Assembly: GCA_016291665.1 (NCBI GenBank)
Contig: JAEEYE010000001.1
Span: forward strand, 1 to 55,020
Length of the DNA: 55,020 nucleotides
Source of the DNA: Oxalobacter sp.
GTDB taxonomy: Bacteria; Pseudomonadota; Gammaproteobacteria; Burkholderiales; Burkholderiaceae_D
Reading direction: 5' to 3'
Below, piece after piece: positions 19,756 to 27,952 of the stretch. The first letter of the stretch is position 1, and the number at the start of each line of letters is the position of its first letter. The translations under genes and the position numbers were made by a program. The notes below the pieces were generated by a model. The model saw nothing but the letters and a program-made list of their open reading frames with translations. It was not told where the DNA came from and made no database searches.

Positions 19756-20631
19756 TTACAGGACAGACTTCAGCGTCTTGCCCATCTCTGCTGGATTGCG
19801 CGTAACCTTGATACCGCATTCTTCCATAACTGCCAGTTTTTCCTGAGCAGTACCCTTGCCGCCGGAAATAATGGCGCCAGCATGGCCCATACGTTTTCCT
19901 GGAGGCGCAGTAACACCAGCGATGAAGCCGACAACCGGTTTCTTCATGTTGTCCTTGACCCAACGTGCAGCGTTTTCTTCGTCACTGCCACCGATTTCGC
20001 CAACCATAATGACTGCTTCGGTTTCTGGATCGTCATTGAACATCTTCAGAACATCGATGTGTTTCAGACCATTGATTGGGTCACCACCAACACCAACAAC
20101 GGTAGACTGACCCAGACCGAATTCAGCCAGCTGACCAGCTGCTTCATAGGTCAAGGTACCAGATTTAGAAACAACACCAATAGAACCTTTATGATGGATA
20201 TGACCAGGCATAATACCAATCTTCAGTTCATCAGGAGTGATAACACCTGGGCAGTTAGGACCAACCAAGATGGTTTTCTTACCCTGCATCTTGTAACGGG
20301 TACGCAGCATATCTTCAACTGGAATACCTTCAGTGATGCAGATAACCAAGTCCATTTCAGCTTCTACAGCTTCATCGATTGCTGCTGCGGCAAATGGAGG
20401 TGGAACATAGATAACGGAAACGTTTGCGCCGGTCTGTTCCTTAGCTTCCTTGGCCGTTGCAAAGACAGGCAGACCCAGGAACTGAGTGCCAGCTTTCTTT
20501 GGGTTGACACCACCGACATAGCATTCTTTACCGAAAGCATAGTTCATGGACATTTCGGTATGGAATGCACCGGTCTTACCGGTCAGGCCCTGTACGATGA
20601 CACGGCTATTTTTATCAATCAGAATAGACAT
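19756..20631 (-). CDS. sucD: Succinyl-CoA synthetase, alpha subunit
   Basis: The 291-residue ADP/GDP-forming subunit carries the phosphohistidine H250 in [11 protein letters not shown], the CoA-binding N-terminal [12 protein letters not shown] and the GGVNPKKAG block. With SucC it interconverts succinate, CoA and ATP with succinyl-CoA. It begins two bases after the sucC stop, so the subunits are tightly coupled. Codon choice is strongly biased, as in sucC and the CoA-transferase upstream, suggesting high expression. Next to a CoA-transferase, a supply of succinyl-CoA as CoA donor is a plausible extra role (inference). Confidence 0.97.
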   Translation of the reverse strand: MSILIDKNSRVIVQGLTGKTGAFHTEMSMNYAFGKECYVGGVNPKKAGTQFLGLPVFATAKEAKEQTGANVSVIYVPPPFAAAAIDEAVEAEMDLVICITEGIPVEDMLRTRYKMQGKKTILVGPNCPGVITPDELKIGIMPGHIHHKGSIGVVSKSGTLTYEAAGQLAEFGLGQSTVVGVGGDPINGLKHIDVLKMFNDDPETEAVIMVGEIGGSDEENAARWVKDNMKKPVVGFIAGVTAPPGKRMGHAGAIISGGKGTAQEKLAVMEECGIKVTRNPAEMGKTLKSVL

Positions 20632-20633
20632 AA

Positions 20634-21800
20634 TTAGTTACCCTTTGCTGCGTTAACGACTTTCTGTGCTGCATCAGCCATACCATTTGCGGAAATGATA
20701 GGCAGACCGGATTCGGCCAGAATCTTCTTACCCAGTTCAACATTGGTACCTTCCAAACGGACAACCAATGGTACCTTCAGCTGAACCTGTTTTGCGGCGG
20801 CAACAACACCGTTCGCAATCACGTCACAACGCATGATACCGCCAAAAATGTTGACCAGGATTGCCTTGACAGATGGGTTAGCCAGCATAATCTTGAAGGC
20901 TTCGGTGACACGTTCTGTAGTTGCACCACCACCAACGTCCAGGAAGTTGGCTGGAGAGCCACCATAGAGTTTGATAATGTCCATGGTTGCCATAGCCAGA
21001 CCAGCACCATTGACCAAGCAAGCGATATTGCCGTCCAGAGAAATGTAGGTCAAACCAAATTCGGATGCCTTAATTTCATCTGGGTCTTCTTCAGACAAGT
21101 CACGCATTGCTACGATTTCTGGATGACGGTACAACGCATTAGAGTCGAAGTTGAACTTCGCATCCAGTGCGATAACACGGTTGTCTCCGGTGCGGATCAA
21201 TGGGTTGATTTCAGCTAAGGAAGCATCAGTTTCAACGAATGCCCTGTAAAGACCCTGCATGAACTTGCAAGCTTCTTTGACAGCAGGTTCTGGCATACCG
21301 ATCTTGCGTGCGATATCTTCGCCTTCAGCGTCGGTCAGACCAGTAGATGGATCGATGAAAACTTTGTGGATCAGTTCTGGGGTCTTCGCTGCAACTTCTT
21401 CAATGTTCATGCCGCCTTCAGAAGAAGCCATCAACGCAACACGCTGAGTACCACGGTCGACAACCATACCAACATAGTATTCTTTCTGGATGTCTGCACC
21501 TTCTTCAATCAGCAAACGCTGAACCAGCTTACCCTGTGGACCAGTCTGATGGGTAACCAGCGTCATACCGAGGATCTGGCCAGCCAATTCGCGGACTTCG
21601 TCCAAGGATTTTGCAACCTTGACGCCACCACCTTTACCACGGCCACCAGCATGGATCTGAGCCTTGACAACCCAGACGTTACCACCCAGTTTCTTGGCAG
21701 CTTCTACTGCTTCGTCAACGCTAAAGCAGGGAATACCACGTGGAGTGGTCACGCCATATTTACGCAGGATTTCCTTACCCTGATATTCATGAATATTCAT
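20634..21800 (-). CDS. sucC: Succinyl-CoA synthetase, beta subunit
   Basis: The 388-residue ATP-grasp subunit begins [17 protein letters not shown]. It contains the nucleotide-binding GGRGKGGGV loop near residues 52-60 and the C-terminal [11 protein letters not shown] block. It forms the alpha2beta2 or alphabeta synthetase with SucD. AAAGGA lies 6 bases upstream of the ATG. The 101-base gap to the upstream CoA-transferase gene contains two hairpins, so expression of sucCD may be partly separated from that gene. sucAB is not in the neighbourhood, unlike E. coli. Confidence 0.97.
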   Translation of the reverse strand: MNIHEYQGKEILRKYGVTTPRGIPCFSVDEAVEAAKKLGGNVWVVKAQIHAGGRGKGGGVKVAKSLDEVRELAGQILGMTLVTHQTGPQGKLVQRLLIEEGADIQKEYYVGMVVDRGTQRVALMASSEGGMNIEEVAAKTPELIHKVFIDPSTGLTDAEGEDIARKIGMPEPAVKEACKFMQGLYRAFVETDASLAEINPLIRTGDNRVIALDAKFNFDSNALYRHPEIVAMRDLSEEDPDEIKASEFGLTYISLDGNIACLVNGAGLAMATMDIIKLYGGSPANFLDVGGGATTERVTEAFKIMLANPSVKAILVNIFGGIMRCDVIANGVVAAAKQVQLKVPLVVRLEGTNVELGKKILAESGLPIISANGMADAAQKVVNAAKGN

Positions 21801-21825
21801 ATTCGTCCTTTAAAAAGAATGCATG

Positions 21826-21852
21826 AATGGGTGATGGCACGCATCACCCATT
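21826..21852 (-). terminator. Strong hairpin between CoA-transferase gene and sucC (attenuator or partial terminator)
   Basis: An 11-bp perfect stem AATGGGTGATG / CATCACCCATT (21826-21836 and 21842-21852) has a five-base loop. On the minus strand a TTTTT tract begins about nine bases beyond it, too far for an ideal terminator. A second imperfect hairpin (ATGACC / GGTCAT, 21859-21880) precedes it. They may terminate part of the transcripts or stabilise mRNA ends. Confidence 0.55.
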
Positions 21853-21901
21853 GTTCATATGACCCAGTCTCCTAGGTCATTAGACATTCACGTCCTAAGA
21901 A

Positions 21902-23185
21902 TTATTTTTTCTTCTTAGGTGGAACTTCAAATGCACCGCCTGCCTTCAGAGCTGCGATACCAGCATCGTCGTAACCCAGAACTTCCTTCAGGATTTCGTT
22001 GGTGTGCTGACCCAGGGTTGGAGCTGGGGTGATCTTATCAACGTTACCCATGGAGAGTTTGATTGGCATACCGACGGTGTAGTAATCACCTTCTGGATGG
22101 CCTTCAACCTTGACGATCATGTTGCGGTGTTTGCAGTGTTCGTCACGGAAGATTTCTTCAGTCGTCAGGACTGGACCGCATGGAATGTTCTTTTCATTGC
22201 ACAGTGCGGTGAATTCGCGTTTGCTGTACTTGGAAGCAAAGTCGCAAACCATCTGCCACAGGGTGTTCTGGTTTTTACGACGTTCTGCCAGGGTAGCGAA
22301 ACGTGGGTCGGTAACCAGTGCTTCGTCGCCGATGAAGCGAGCAACGACTGGCCAGTTAGCTTCCTGAACGATGAAATAGCAGTAGTTGTTGGTGTCGCCT
22401 TCGAAGTCAGGTTTGCACTTGATACAGTTACCCAGCTGACCACCACCGGAGTCATTACCTGCACGTGGAACGGCGGTCAGACCCAGGGTTGGACGGGAGT
22501 ATTCTGGCAGGGCACCCTTACCGCCCATCAGACGGCCATGGTCACGGAATTTAACGCGGCACAGGTTCATGCAGGATTCCTGCATTGCTGCTTCAACTTC
22601 CTGACCGATGCCACCGTTGTGGGTACGATGGTACAGAGCAGCACAAATACCGATTGCCAGGTGCAGACCGGTACCGGTGTCACCAATCTGTGGAGCACAG
22701 ACGGTTGGTGGATTTTCTGGGAAACCGTTAACGGACATAGCACCGCCCATTGCCTGAGCGATTGGTTCGTATGCCTTGTAAGCGCTGTATGGACCGGAGG
22801 AGCCGAAACCCTTGATCGAAGCGTAGATCAGGGCTGGGTTCAGTTCATGCAGTTTTTCCCAAGTATAGCCAAAGCGTGCCAGAACGCCTGGGCCATAGTT
22901 TTCCATCAGGACGTCACATGCTTTTACCAGGCCTTCGAAGATCTGCTTACCAGCATCACTCTTCATGTTAGCGATGATGGAACGCTTGTTGCTGTTCAGC
23001 ATGGTGAAGTACAGGGAGTCCTTGTTAGGATCGTGGCGCAGCTGTTTACGGGTAATGTCACCGGTTGGGTTTTCGAACTTGATAACGTCGGCACCCATCC
23101 AAGCCAACAGCTGGGATGAGGTAGGACCTGCCTGAACGTGGGTCATGTCCAGAATTCTTACACCGGATAATGCTTTGTCACCCAT
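21902..23185 (-). CDS. Class III CoA-transferase, formyl-CoA:oxalate CoA-transferase (Frc/YfdW) family
   Basis: The 427-residue CaiB/BaiF enzyme aligns along its length with Frc of Oxalobacter formigenes and E. coli YfdW. The catalytic aspartate is D169 in QIGDTGTG; Y59 and Y139-E140 are retained. At residue 48 it has Gln, as in YfdW, where Frc has Trp. The stretch matching Frc R38 reads ENP and is one residue shorter. The glycine loop reads DSGGGQLG instead of GGGGQPG. It ends PPKKKK. The family moves CoA between carboxylic acids through an aspartyl-CoA thioester. Oxalate is a likely but unproven acceptor, and succinyl-CoA from adjacent sucCD a possible donor. A strong Shine-Dalgarno (GGAGGAAGAG) and heavy codon bias suggest high expression. 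It may be a paralogue rather than the main Frc. Confidence 0.88.
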   Translation of the reverse strand: MGDKALSGVRILDMTHVQAGPTSSQLLAWMGADVIKFENPTGDITRKQLRHDPNKDSLYFTMLNSNKRSIIANMKSDAGKQIFEGLVKACDVLMENYGPGVLARFGYTWEKLHELNPALIYASIKGFGSSGPYSAYKAYEPIAQAMGGAMSVNGFPENPPTVCAPQIGDTGTGLHLAIGICAALYHRTHNGGIGQEVEAAMQESCMNLCRVKFRDHGRLMGGKGALPEYSRPTLGLTAVPRAGNDSGGGQLGNCIKCKPDFEGDTNNYCYFIVQEANWPVVARFIGDEALVTDPRFATLAERRKNQNTLWQMVCDFASKYSKREFTALCNEKNIPCGPVLTTEEIFRDEHCKHRNMIVKVEGHPEGDYYTVGMPIKLSMGNVDKITPAPTLGQHTNEILKEVLGYDDAGIAALKAGGAFEVPPKKKK

Positions 23186-23288
23186 CTTTCTCTTCCTCCA
23201 AATAATATTGGTTAAATTTAGGATTAAAAAATTTTCGCTTCACTGCACATCCTCACTGCAACATACAGCAATGCAAAAAACCATTCTT

Positions 23289-23313
23289 GACAGAAAAGCG
23301 AAGCTTGTCTGTC
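23289..23313 (-). terminator. Weak terminator-like hairpin between TPP-enzyme gene and CoA-transferase gene
   Basis: GACAGA / TCTGTC and AAGC / GCTT form a ten-pair stem with one mismatch and a GAA loop. On the minus strand a TTTTTT tract lies eight bases downstream (23275-23280). It could reduce read-through in the 140-base gap. I could not find a convincing sigma-70 promoter for the CoA-transferase in the same gap. Confidence 0.35.
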
Positions 23314-23325
23314 TTTCGCTACCCC

Positions 23326-25059
23326 TTACCCACGCTCCATGCGCGCCTTCAATCGAGCCATCGTTCCCGGTGACCAAACCTGGGAATCGACCCAAATATT
23401 GATGACCGCACACTTGCCTGTCTGCGCTACGGCTTCCCGTCCACGCTCAAGGGCAGCAGCAATGTCTTCAGGGCGGTTTACTTCCTCACCATAACCGCCG
23501 AGCATTTCTGCAAATTTACCATATGACAAGTCACTTAATAAAGTGCCAGTACCATTTTTATCGCCATATCGCACCATTTGCGCGTATCGGATCATATTCA
23601 TGGCAGAGTTGTTACCAACAACCGCTACGAATGGTACATTGAAGCGGTTCGCTGTCTCTAGGTCAAAAGCCGTCATAGAGAAGGCACCGTCCCCGTAATA
23701 ACACACCACTTCCTTACCCGGATTCGCTAATTTGGACGCAATAGCAAACCCTGTGCCAATACCAAGGCACCCAAAGGGACCTGGATCCATCCATTGGCCG
23801 GGATTTCGTGGATGCACGCCCAAAGCTGAAATCGACACCACATCTCCTCCATCACCAATGTAAACCGTATCCTCGCCAATGAAACGGTCTAATTCATAGG
23901 CCACCCGGTAAGGATTAATCGGCACACTGTCAGACAGAAACATGGGGCGCAGTTTCTCCAAAGCTTGGTTTTCCGCTTCGCGAAGGCGCTTATGCCACAC
24001 TTTACGAGCCCCGCGAACCGCTTGACTGATCCGACCAGAAGCTGCCGCAACCGCCGCTGCAAAAACAGCACCATGATGTCCCATCAATCCCAACGTAATG
24101 TCATGGTTTTTACCAATGGACGCATAGTTCTGGTCAATGTGCACCACCTTCGCTTTGGGATTTAACATCCGGCCAAACCCCAACCGAAAGTCCAACGGCG
24201 CACCAGCTATTAAAACCAAATCCGCCTGCGAAAAGGCTAGTGTACGCGTCCGATCAAACAACAGGGGATCCTCAGGACGGAAAATCCCGCGAGCAGACCC
24301 ATTCACATAAACAGGAATATCAAACGCTCTCGCCAATTCCTGTGCTTCGGCATGACTCCGACTGTCCCAAACACGGCTACCAAAAAGCACCACCGGTCTT
24401 TGCGCCTGAGTCAGCAGGCCCACAAGCTGCGCAATACTCGCTTCATCCGGTACCATCCGGTTGGCGGCCCGATACTTACCTGCTGCTGGAATACGGCATT
24501 GGCGGATATCAACTTCAGCATCAAGCAAGTCGCGCGGGATTTCCAGCAACACGGGACCTTGAACCGGTCCGTTCGCCTCGCGGCACGCCATCGAAACCAT
24601 GTCTGCAATACGCTCCGTCGTGCGAACGCTAGCTGCCCACTTGGTCACCGGCGCCATCAAACGCACATGGTCAAATTCTTGTAAGGTTCCCTGAAGGTAC
24701 TGGGTTGTCGCCCCCTGCCCACTGATATGAAGCAACGGGGTTTCCGCACGCAATGCTGCAGCCAGCCCAGTCATTGCATTACAGCAACCAGGACCGGACG
24801 TCGTCACCAAACATCCTGTTCTACCCGTCTGACGTGCATAGCCGTCTGCTGCATGTGCCGCTACCTGTTCATGACGAAAATCAATAATACGAATACCTTC
24901 TTGGACACAGCCTTCATAAATATCCACGATGTTGCCGCCAGACAACGTGAAAATGGTATCGATGCCCTCGTTTTTGAGCGCTTTGGCAACCAAACGACCA
25001 CCTGATACTTGGTATTGTTCTTCACTGTCAGATGCATGCCTGTCTTTTTCCGTATTCAT
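23326..25059 (-). CDS. Thiamine-diphosphate-dependent enzyme of the acetolactate synthase / oxalyl-CoA decarboxylase / 2-hydroxyacyl-CoA lyase superfamily
   Basis: The 577-residue protein has the three-domain POX/ALS layout. The N-terminal PYR domain carries the cofactor-activating glutamate E64 (FRHEQ). The central domain spans about 200-340. The C-terminal PP domain has the TPP motif GDG 456-458 through NN 483-484. It is not the canonical oxalyl-CoA decarboxylase: the Oxc motif YEEMDQ is replaced by LQEFDH, as in acetolactate synthases and hydroxyacyl-CoA lyases. The N-terminus has about 15 extra polar residues. The Shine-Dalgarno is weak and codon use is ordinary, unlike the next gene. No ilvN-like small subunit is adjacent. 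The neighbouring CoA-transferase suggests an acyl-CoA substrate; that is inference. A palindromic control region lies upstream. Confidence 0.8.
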   Translation of the reverse strand: MNTEKDRHASDSEEQYQVSGGRLVAKALKNEGIDTIFTLSGGNIVDIYEGCVQEGIRIIDFRHEQVAAHAADGYARQTGRTGCLVTTSGPGCCNAMTGLAAALRAETPLLHISGQGATTQYLQGTLQEFDHVRLMAPVTKWAASVRTTERIADMVSMACREANGPVQGPVLLEIPRDLLDAEVDIRQCRIPAAGKYRAANRMVPDEASIAQLVGLLTQAQRPVVLFGSRVWDSRSHAEAQELARAFDIPVYVNGSARGIFRPEDPLLFDRTRTLAFSQADLVLIAGAPLDFRLGFGRMLNPKAKVVHIDQNYASIGKNHDITLGLMGHHGAVFAAAVAAASGRISQAVRGARKVWHKRLREAENQALEKLRPMFLSDSVPINPYRVAYELDRFIGEDTVYIGDGGDVVSISALGVHPRNPGQWMDPGPFGCLGIGTGFAIASKLANPGKEVVCYYGDGAFSMTAFDLETANRFNVPFVAVVGNNSAMNMIRYAQMVRYGDKNGTGTLLSDLSYGKFAEMLGGYGEEVNRPEDIAAALERGREAVAQTGKCAVINIWVDSQVWSPGTMARLKARMERG

Positions 25060-25098
25060 CTCTACTGAATGCCATGTTACCGGGAACTTGAAGCGAAA

Positions 25099-25113
25099 AA
25101 TCTATCATAGATT
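25099..25113 (-). promoter_or_regulatory. 15-bp palindrome upstream of the TPP-enzyme gene, operator candidate
   Basis: AATCTAT-C-ATAGATT is a perfect odd-centred palindrome 40 bases before the start codon at 25059. Its core CTATnATAG recurs at 25196-25204. The paired spacing around a larger dyad suggests regulator binding. Confidence 0.45.
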
Positions 25114-25145
25114 GCCATTTTCCGTCACCTTACAGATTGTGCACT

Positions 25146-25175
25146 TTCAATCAATCAATCGATTGAATGATTGAA
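25146..25175. promoter_or_regulatory. 30-bp imperfect inverted repeat, operator candidate
   Basis: Two 15-base arms meet at 25160/25161 with a single mismatch and a perfect TCAATCGATTGA core. The right part also holds the direct repeat TTGAAT three times (25163-25185). It lies 87 bases upstream of the TPP-enzyme start. No regulator gene is adjacent. Confidence 0.5.
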
Positions 25176-25195
25176 TTCGGTTGAATCTGATAAAA

Positions 25196-25204
25196 CTATG
25201 ATAG
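25196..25204. promoter_or_regulatory. Second CTATnATAG site
   Basis: CTATGATAG repeats the core of the palindrome at 25099-25113 in inverted orientation; ten bases match. The two sites flank the 30-bp dyad, centred about 54 and 40 bases from its middle. Confidence 0.35.
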
Positions 25205-25302
25205 AAAAGAAGCCATCAACCCATCGACAGAAGGCTTACTGAAAAACTAACTGTGAACAAGCAGTAGTCCAAAGTGCCAGGAAAAAACCCGTCCGTATCC
25301 AG

Positions 25303-26268
25303 CTACTTCAGCCAGCCACGACGGTTGAAATACCAAAGCGGCACCAGTGCACTAACAACCATCAGGAAAATCGCAAAGGGATACCCAATATCCCAACTCA
25401 GCTCCGGCATCAGTTGGAAGTTCATCCCATAGATGCTCGCAATCAAGGTTGGCGGCAGGAAGGCAACGCTCGCCACAGAGAAAATCTTGATAATCTTGTT
25501 CTGATTGATGTTGATGAAACCGACGGTGGCATCCATCAGGAAGTTGATTTTTTCAAACAGGAAAGAAGTATGGCCATCCAATGATTCGATGTCCCGTAAA
25601 ATCTGCCGGGCCTCTTCAAACTGGTCTGAATCCAGCAAACGGCCACGCATCAAAAAGCTGACCGCCCGGCGAGTATCCATCATGGTTCGGCGAATACGGC
25701 CATTTAAGTCTTCTTCTTTCGCAATTGTGCTCAAAGTTGTCGCCGCATCTTGGTCAGTAAAGTCTTCCTGCAGAACGCGGGCGCTGACTTCTTCAAGGTT
25801 ACGGTAAATGCCTTCTAACGCATCTGCCGAATATTCCGCATCGGTAGAATACAGATCCAACAAGACATCTTTATAGTCAGTAATGGATCCCGGACGGGAA
25901 CGTGCACGCATACGAACCAGACGGAAAACCGGCAAGTCCTCTACATGCATCGAGAACAGCATATTCCCAGACAAGATAAACGCAACAGTCACTGTCAGGG
26001 AAGGTTCATCATCGTCATCAATGCGGAAATCCGTTCGGAGGTGGATGTCGCCATTTTCGGCTTCATAATAACGAGCCGATGCCTCAATGTCTTGGACATC
26101 ATCTTCATCTGGCATCGTCACATTGTAAGCATGCCTGACCCAATCACGTTCTTCATCGGTCGGATCGGTCATGTCTACCCAAATTGGGGAAACATTCTCA
26201 AGATCATCCCGAGAATCAATCGGCACCTGATTGAGACGGCCGTTCTGTAGGATAAAGACATTGATCAT
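25303..26268 (-). CDS. corA: Magnesium/cobalt transport protein CorA
   Basis: The 321-residue pentameric channel imports Mg2+. It has a large acidic cytoplasmic N-domain, a long helix and two C-terminal membrane segments. The signature YGMNF has GMN at 281-283 at the pore mouth, and the C-terminus is the usual basic tail (NRRGWLK). Length is normal for the family. It stands alone, 75 bases from mtgA on the same strand, and upstream of the TPP-enzyme gene across a 243-base regulatory gap. Confidence 0.95.
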   Translation of the reverse strand: MINVFILQNGRLNQVPIDSRDDLENVSPIWVDMTDPTDEERDWVRHAYNVTMPDEDDVQDIEASARYYEAENGDIHLRTDFRIDDDDEPSLTVTVAFILSGNMLFSMHVEDLPVFRLVRMRARSRPGSITDYKDVLLDLYSTDAEYSADALEGIYRNLEEVSARVLQEDFTDQDAATTLSTIAKEEDLNGRIRRTMMDTRRAVSFLMRGRLLDSDQFEEARQILRDIESLDGHTSFLFEKINFLMDATVGFININQNKIIKIFSVASVAFLPPTLIASIYGMNFQLMPELSWDIGYPFAIFLMVVSALVPLWYFNRRGWLK

Positions 26269-26342
26269 AACTTCCCCTTTCCTGCATGCTGTTAGCAGAA
26301 TGCCGATTATACCCGACAGCTATTCATAGGAGAATAATGACC

Positions 26343-27101
26343 TCAGCGTCTTGCGCGCCTACGTACTGGCTGCTGAACAGCAGGCTTAATCGATTCTGGG
26401 GTCTTTGCAGCCCGCATCCGCTGGAGGATTAAAGAAGTCCGATGGGCAAGGTATGCTGAATTACGGTGGGTATCAAAATAACGCGGTTTTGGCAACAGCG
26501 CTGCCAGCCTTGCTGCTTGGGCAGGACTTAAATTAGCGGCCGAGATGCCGTAGTAGTGCCTGGACGCCGCCTCACACCCAAAAACGCCAACACCATATTC
26601 AACCAAGTTGAGGTAAAGCTCATAGATGCGCTCTTTTTCCATCCAGAACTCCAACATATAAGTTATGGCAAGTTCCTGGATTTTCCGAAAATAACTGCGA
26701 CTACCTGAAAGGAACAAATTTTTCGCAAGCTGCTGGGTAATGGTCGATCCGCCTGAAACAATCTTGCCCTTCTTTGCGTTCGTCTTATAAGCCCTGATAA
26801 TACCTCCCCACTCAACCCCTTCATGCGTCGCAAAATTACTGTCCTCAGAAGCAATGATTGCGCGTTTTAGGTTGTTGGAAATCTTATTATAGGGAATCCA
26901 CTGATGTTGGATTTTTGCGTTGGGATCTTTTTCTTGGAGGACAGCAAGCTGCTCGCGCATAAAACTCGTAGAAGATGGGTTGAAATTCACCCACCACGCA
27001 ATCTGGACAAAATAGTACAGCTGCAGAGCAACCAAGAACGCAAACGGCGCGGCAATCAACCACCACCGGTACTTTACTATCCACGGAAGCAAAGACTTCA
27101 T
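26343..27101 (-). CDS. mtgA: Monofunctional biosynthetic peptidoglycan transglycosylase
   Basis: The 252-residue GT51 enzyme polymerises lipid II into glycan strands at the inner membrane. A single N-terminal anchor spans about 13-35. The catalytic glutamate is E86 in AIIASEDSNF, followed by the GGSTITQQLAKNLF motif near 117-130 and the YGVGVFGCEAASRHYYG motif. A basic tail ends the protein. There is no transpeptidase domain, which separates it from class A PBPs. It follows aroE by 12 bases on the same strand, a pairing common in betaproteobacteria. Confidence 0.95.
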   Translation of the reverse strand: MKSLLPWIVKYRWWLIAAPFAFLVALQLYYFVQIAWWVNFNPSSTSFMREQLAVLQEKDPNAKIQHQWIPYNKISNNLKRAIIASEDSNFATHEGVEWGGIIRAYKTNAKKGKIVSGGSTITQQLAKNLFLSGSRSYFRKIQELAITYMLEFWMEKERIYELYLNLVEYGVGVFGCEAASRHYYGISAANLSPAQAARLAALLPKPRYFDTHRNSAYLAHRTSLILQRMRAAKTPESIKPAVQQPVRRRARR

Positions 27102-27113
27102 AAGGACCTATGG

Positions 27114-27920
27114 TTACCGACCAAAATGCGCAAAGACAGGAGCCGTATCAGGACGCACACCCCGCCAAACAAAAAAGGATTCTGCCGCCTGTTCAACCAG
27201 CATCCCAAACCCATCACGAATGCGTGCCCCCTTTTCAGCGGCAAAACACATAAAAGCCGTCGGCTTATCGGCATAAACCATATCCAACGCTAACGTCCCC
27301 TGACCAAAAACACCAGCTGGCACCGCAGGCATACTGTCAGTCAACCCTGCCGAAGTCGCATTGATAACAACATCATATTGCCCTTCCAATGTGTCATAAC
27401 CAGAGGAGGCTGTCTTACCATAGCTGGAAAAGGCCACCGCCAACGCCGCCGCTTTTTCTGGGGTTCGGTTTGCAACATACAGCATAGCGGGATTCTGTTT
27501 CAGAAGAGGCAACATCACACCATAAGCAGCGCCACCTGCACCCAACATCAGAATCCTAGCTCCTGTTAAGCTGACCCCTAAGTTTTGTGTGATATCGGCA
27601 ACCAAGCCTGCACCATCCGTATTGTCCCCTAAGACTGTATCGCCATCGAAACGTAACGTATTGACCGCTCCAGCAGACAAGGCCCGTTCCGTCTTCTCGG
27701 TTGCAAACGCAAAGGCTTCAAACTTAAAAGGCACAGTCACATTCAACCCTTTTCCACCTTCTGCAACAAAGCGCTTAACCGTCCCCGCGAAGTCATCGAT
27801 GGGCGCCAACAAGCGCGTATACTCAATATCTTCACCGGTCTGGCTCGCAAACAACGTATGAATTTCGGGTGATTTACTATGGGCTATGGGATTGCCCACA
27901 ACTGCATAATGCGCACGCAT
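27114..27920 (-). CDS. aroE: Shikimate dehydrogenase (NADP+)
   Basis: The 268-residue enzyme reduces 3-dehydroshikimate to shikimate. It shows the shikimate-binding SKSPEIH motif at the N-terminus, the catalytic lysine block [20 protein letters not shown], the NADP-binding LGAGGAAYG and NRTPEKA motifs, and a C-terminal Q-A-A-E stretch. The ATG at 27920 begins [18 protein letters not shown] as in homologues. It lies between the TonB-domain gene and mtgA on the same strand. The second aromatic-pathway gene in the window, aroQ, is unlinked. Confidence 0.96.
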   Translation of the reverse strand: MRAHYAVVGNPIAHSKSPEIHTLFASQTGEDIEYTRLLAPIDDFAGTVKRFVAEGGKGLNVTVPFKFEAFAFATEKTERALSAGAVNTLRFDGDTVLGDNTDGAGLVADITQNLGVSLTGARILMLGAGGAAYGVMLPLLKQNPAMLYVANRTPEKAAALAVAFSSYGKTASSGYDTLEGQYDVVINATSAGLTDSMPAVPAGVFGQGTLALDMVYADKPTAFMCFAAEKGARIRDGFGMLVEQAAESFFVWRGVRPDTAPVFAHFGR

Positions 27921-27952
27921 TTTTCGGTTCCTGAGAAATCTGTCCCAAGGGT

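Noticed and set aside
19882-20637. A 251-codon open frame opposite sucD
   Set aside because: Same cause as above; sucD is certain from its motifs.
22004-23119. A 371-codon open frame on the plus strand opposite the CoA-transferase gene
   Set aside because: It is a by-product of codon bias in the real gene: the composition is unnatural (many Trp, Phe, Val, Gln), and there is no family resemblance or ribosome-binding site.
23326-25059. Calling the TPP enzyme oxalyl-CoA decarboxylase (oxc)
   Set aside because: The protein differs from Oxc along its length, and the YEEMDQ motif is replaced by an acetolactate-synthase-like LQEFDH; only superfamily membership is supported.
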